NCBI GenBank assembly: GCA_023910605.1
Contig: JAAVVV010000001.1
Span: 1,726,698 to 1,790,697 of the forward strand
Direction of reading: 5' to 3'
DNA length: 64,000 nucleotides
DNA from: Bosea sp. (in: a-proteobacteria)
Lineage (GTDB): Bacteria; Pseudomonadota; Alphaproteobacteria; Rhizobiales; Beijerinckiaceae
Made by a program: the position numbers and the translations under genes. Under the pieces are notes generated by a model. It saw nothing but the letters and a program-made list of their open reading frames with translations. It ran no database searches and was not told the DNA's origin. This document shows, piece by piece, positions 62,959 through 64,000 of this stretch (within the stretch, counting starts at the first letter, position 1; each line of letters starts with the position of its first letter).

Positions 62959-63819
62959 TTGAGCGAACTGTTCCCCCCCTTCCAGCCGGACAAGGACGAG
63001 CCGCGCAAGCGCCGTTTCAAGCCCATCCCGTTCAGGCTGCTTGCCCCCAATCTCATCACGCTGCTGGGCCTTGCGCTGGGCCTAACGGGCATGCGCCTGG
63101 CCATTGAGGGCCGGCTCGAGTTAGGCGTGGTCTGCGTCCTCATCGCGGCGGCGCTCGACGGCGTGGACGGCCGTCTGGCCAGGTTCCTCAAGGGCACCTC
63201 CCGCTTTGGCGCGCAGCTTGATTCGCTCGCCGACTTCGTCAATTTTGGCGTGGTCCCGGCCGTGATCCTCTACCATTTCGTGCTCAAGGACCTGCGCAAC
63301 ATAGGCTGGATCATCTGCATCATCTTCGCGATCGCCATGTGCCTGCGGCTGGCGCGCTTCAACGTGATGATCGACGATCCGAACCGGCCTGACTGGCAGA
63401 AGAACTACTTCACCGGCATGCCGGCGCCGGCCGGAGCGGTCACGGGCATGCTGCCGCTGTATCTGCACTTCCTTGGCGTGCCCGTCGCGCCCTATGGCGC
63501 GGTGCCGGTCGCGATCTATCTTCTGGCCTGCGCGTTCCTCACCATCTCCACCGTGCCGATGTTTGCGGGCAAGACCCTTGGCGCCAAGGTGCCGCGCCAC
63601 TGGGTGGCACCGATCTTCGTGCTGGTCATCCTCGCGGTTGCGCTGGTGGTGGCCTATCCGTTCGAGGCGCTGAGCGTCATTGTCCTGGGCTACTTCGCCA
63701 CGGTGCCGCTGAGCATCCGCAGCTTCCGCGCGCTTGAACGTGCCGACCGCGCCCGGGCCGGGGAGGGCGCCGCTGACCTGCCAGCGACCTCGCCCCAGGT
63801 GTCCGGCCCGCCCGCCTGA
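62959..63819 (+). CDS. pssA: CDP-diacylglycerol-serine O-phosphatidyltransferase
   Basis: 286 residues from TTG 62959, chosen because GGAGAGG lies 7 bases upstream and no ATG fits. The CDP-alcohol motif D-x2-DG-x2-AR-x8-G-x3-D-x3-D is exact (DGVDGRLARFLKGTSRFGAQ then LDSLADF). Eight or so membrane helices follow. It makes phosphatidylserine for the psd enzyme encoded just upstream. The C-terminal 25 residues are Ala/Pro-rich. Confidence 0.95.
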   Translation: MSELFPPFQPDKDEPRKRRFKPIPFRLLAPNLITLLGLALGLTGMRLAIEGRLELGVVCVLIAAALDGVDGRLARFLKGTSRFGAQLDSLADFVNFGVVPAVILYHFVLKDLRNIGWIICIIFAIAMCLRLARFNVMIDDPNRPDWQKNYFTGMPAPAGAVTGMLPLYLHFLGVPVAPYGAVPVAIYLLACAFLTISTVPMFAGKTLGAKVPRHWVAPIFVLVILAVALVVAYPFEALSVIVLGYFATVPLSIRSFRALERADRARAGEGAADLPATSPQVSGPPA

Positions 63820-63886
63820 GGCGTTCGGCTCGCGGGCCTTTGGCCTCGCGCTTCCGCTCGCCTGTCCGTGCCCTCGTAAACCCAGG

Positions 63887-64000
63887 ATGATGCCCGTGTT
63901 CGGCCGCAAGGAACCGCAAACTGAGAGCTGGAGGCCGAAGCTGGTTCTGGCGTCGGCCAGCCCCCGCCGGCTCGCTCTTCTCGAACAGGCGGGCGTGCGG
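63887..64000 (+). CDS. maf: Maf-family nucleotide pyrophosphatase, N-terminal part (3' end outside window)
   Basis: 38 codons are visible from ATG 63887 (an in-frame ATG at 63890 follows). After a short leader, KLVLASASPRRLALLEQAG is the diagnostic Maf N-terminus. Maf proteins hydrolyse non-canonical nucleotides such as dTTP/UTP or m7GTP. The gene continues beyond the window. Confidence 0.85.
   Translation, partial: MMPVFGRKEPQTESWRPKLVLASASPRRLALLEQAGVR

Overview
The window is a high-GC, gene-dense chromosomal segment of an alphaproteobacterium, most likely a member of Hyphomicrobiales (Rhizobiales). The main evidence is a complete PhyR-NepR-EcfG general stress response locus, an Omp25/31-type outer membrane protein, lone DUF992, DUF2865 and DUF1269 proteins, a class II DAHP synthase, and adjacent psd and pssA genes. 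The genus cannot be fixed from the sequence. No rRNA, tRNA or CRISPR array was seen.

Layout. 0-6 kb: end of a TetR regulator, a PRC-barrel exported protein, and a two-gene YhaN/YhaO (SbcC/SbcD-like) nuclease operon. 6-10 kb: a clan A glycosidase opposite a UDP-galactopyranose mutase and glycosyltransferase pair. 10-14 kb: small envelope or stress proteins, a frameshifted acidic protein, a decayed peptide ABC ATPase and an M20 deacylase. 14-19 kb: the general stress response hub (phyR, nepR, ecfG, sensor kinase) with neighbours that carry near-perfect EcfG promoters (GGAAC-N16/17-CGTT). 19-24 kb: gph, isocitrate lyase, and a divergent ScfR/RamB-type regulator. 24-39 kb: cytochrome P450, LysE exporter, succinate-semialdehyde dehydrogenase, OpgC-like protein, rpiA-DUF2059-gor, an iron alcohol dehydrogenase and DAHP synthase.

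39.0-44.1 kb is the accessory region. It is packed with about eleven copies in each orientation of a 30-bp palindromic arm. Two near-identical GIY-YIG nuclease genes are each bracketed by perfect 30-bp inverted copies of that arm, which makes two 371-bp units in tandem. A complete 2602-bp IS66-family element with an 8-bp target duplication lies inside the array, and a 51-bp tandem array closes it. I regard the nuclease plus palindrome unit as the best candidate for an undescribed system in this window. A second nuclease (DUF559) next to a different inverted repeat sits in the cysS-cimA operon at 55.3 kb.

44-64 kb is mostly housekeeping: outer membrane protein, NAD synthetase, DUF808, a GluRS, DUF2865, a TRAP-type binding protein with MarR, CreA, and cysS-DUF559-CysS-tail-GNAT-cimA with overlapping start and stop codons. 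These are followed by an Atm1-type ABC exporter with an MFS gene, psd, pssA and the start of a maf gene.

Short tandem repeats recur across the window: an 8-bp unit that breaks an ORF, 14-bp minisatellites at two intergenic sites, a 12-bp coding repeat in the transposase, and the 51-bp array. All database-level statements are recognition from memory; no search was run.
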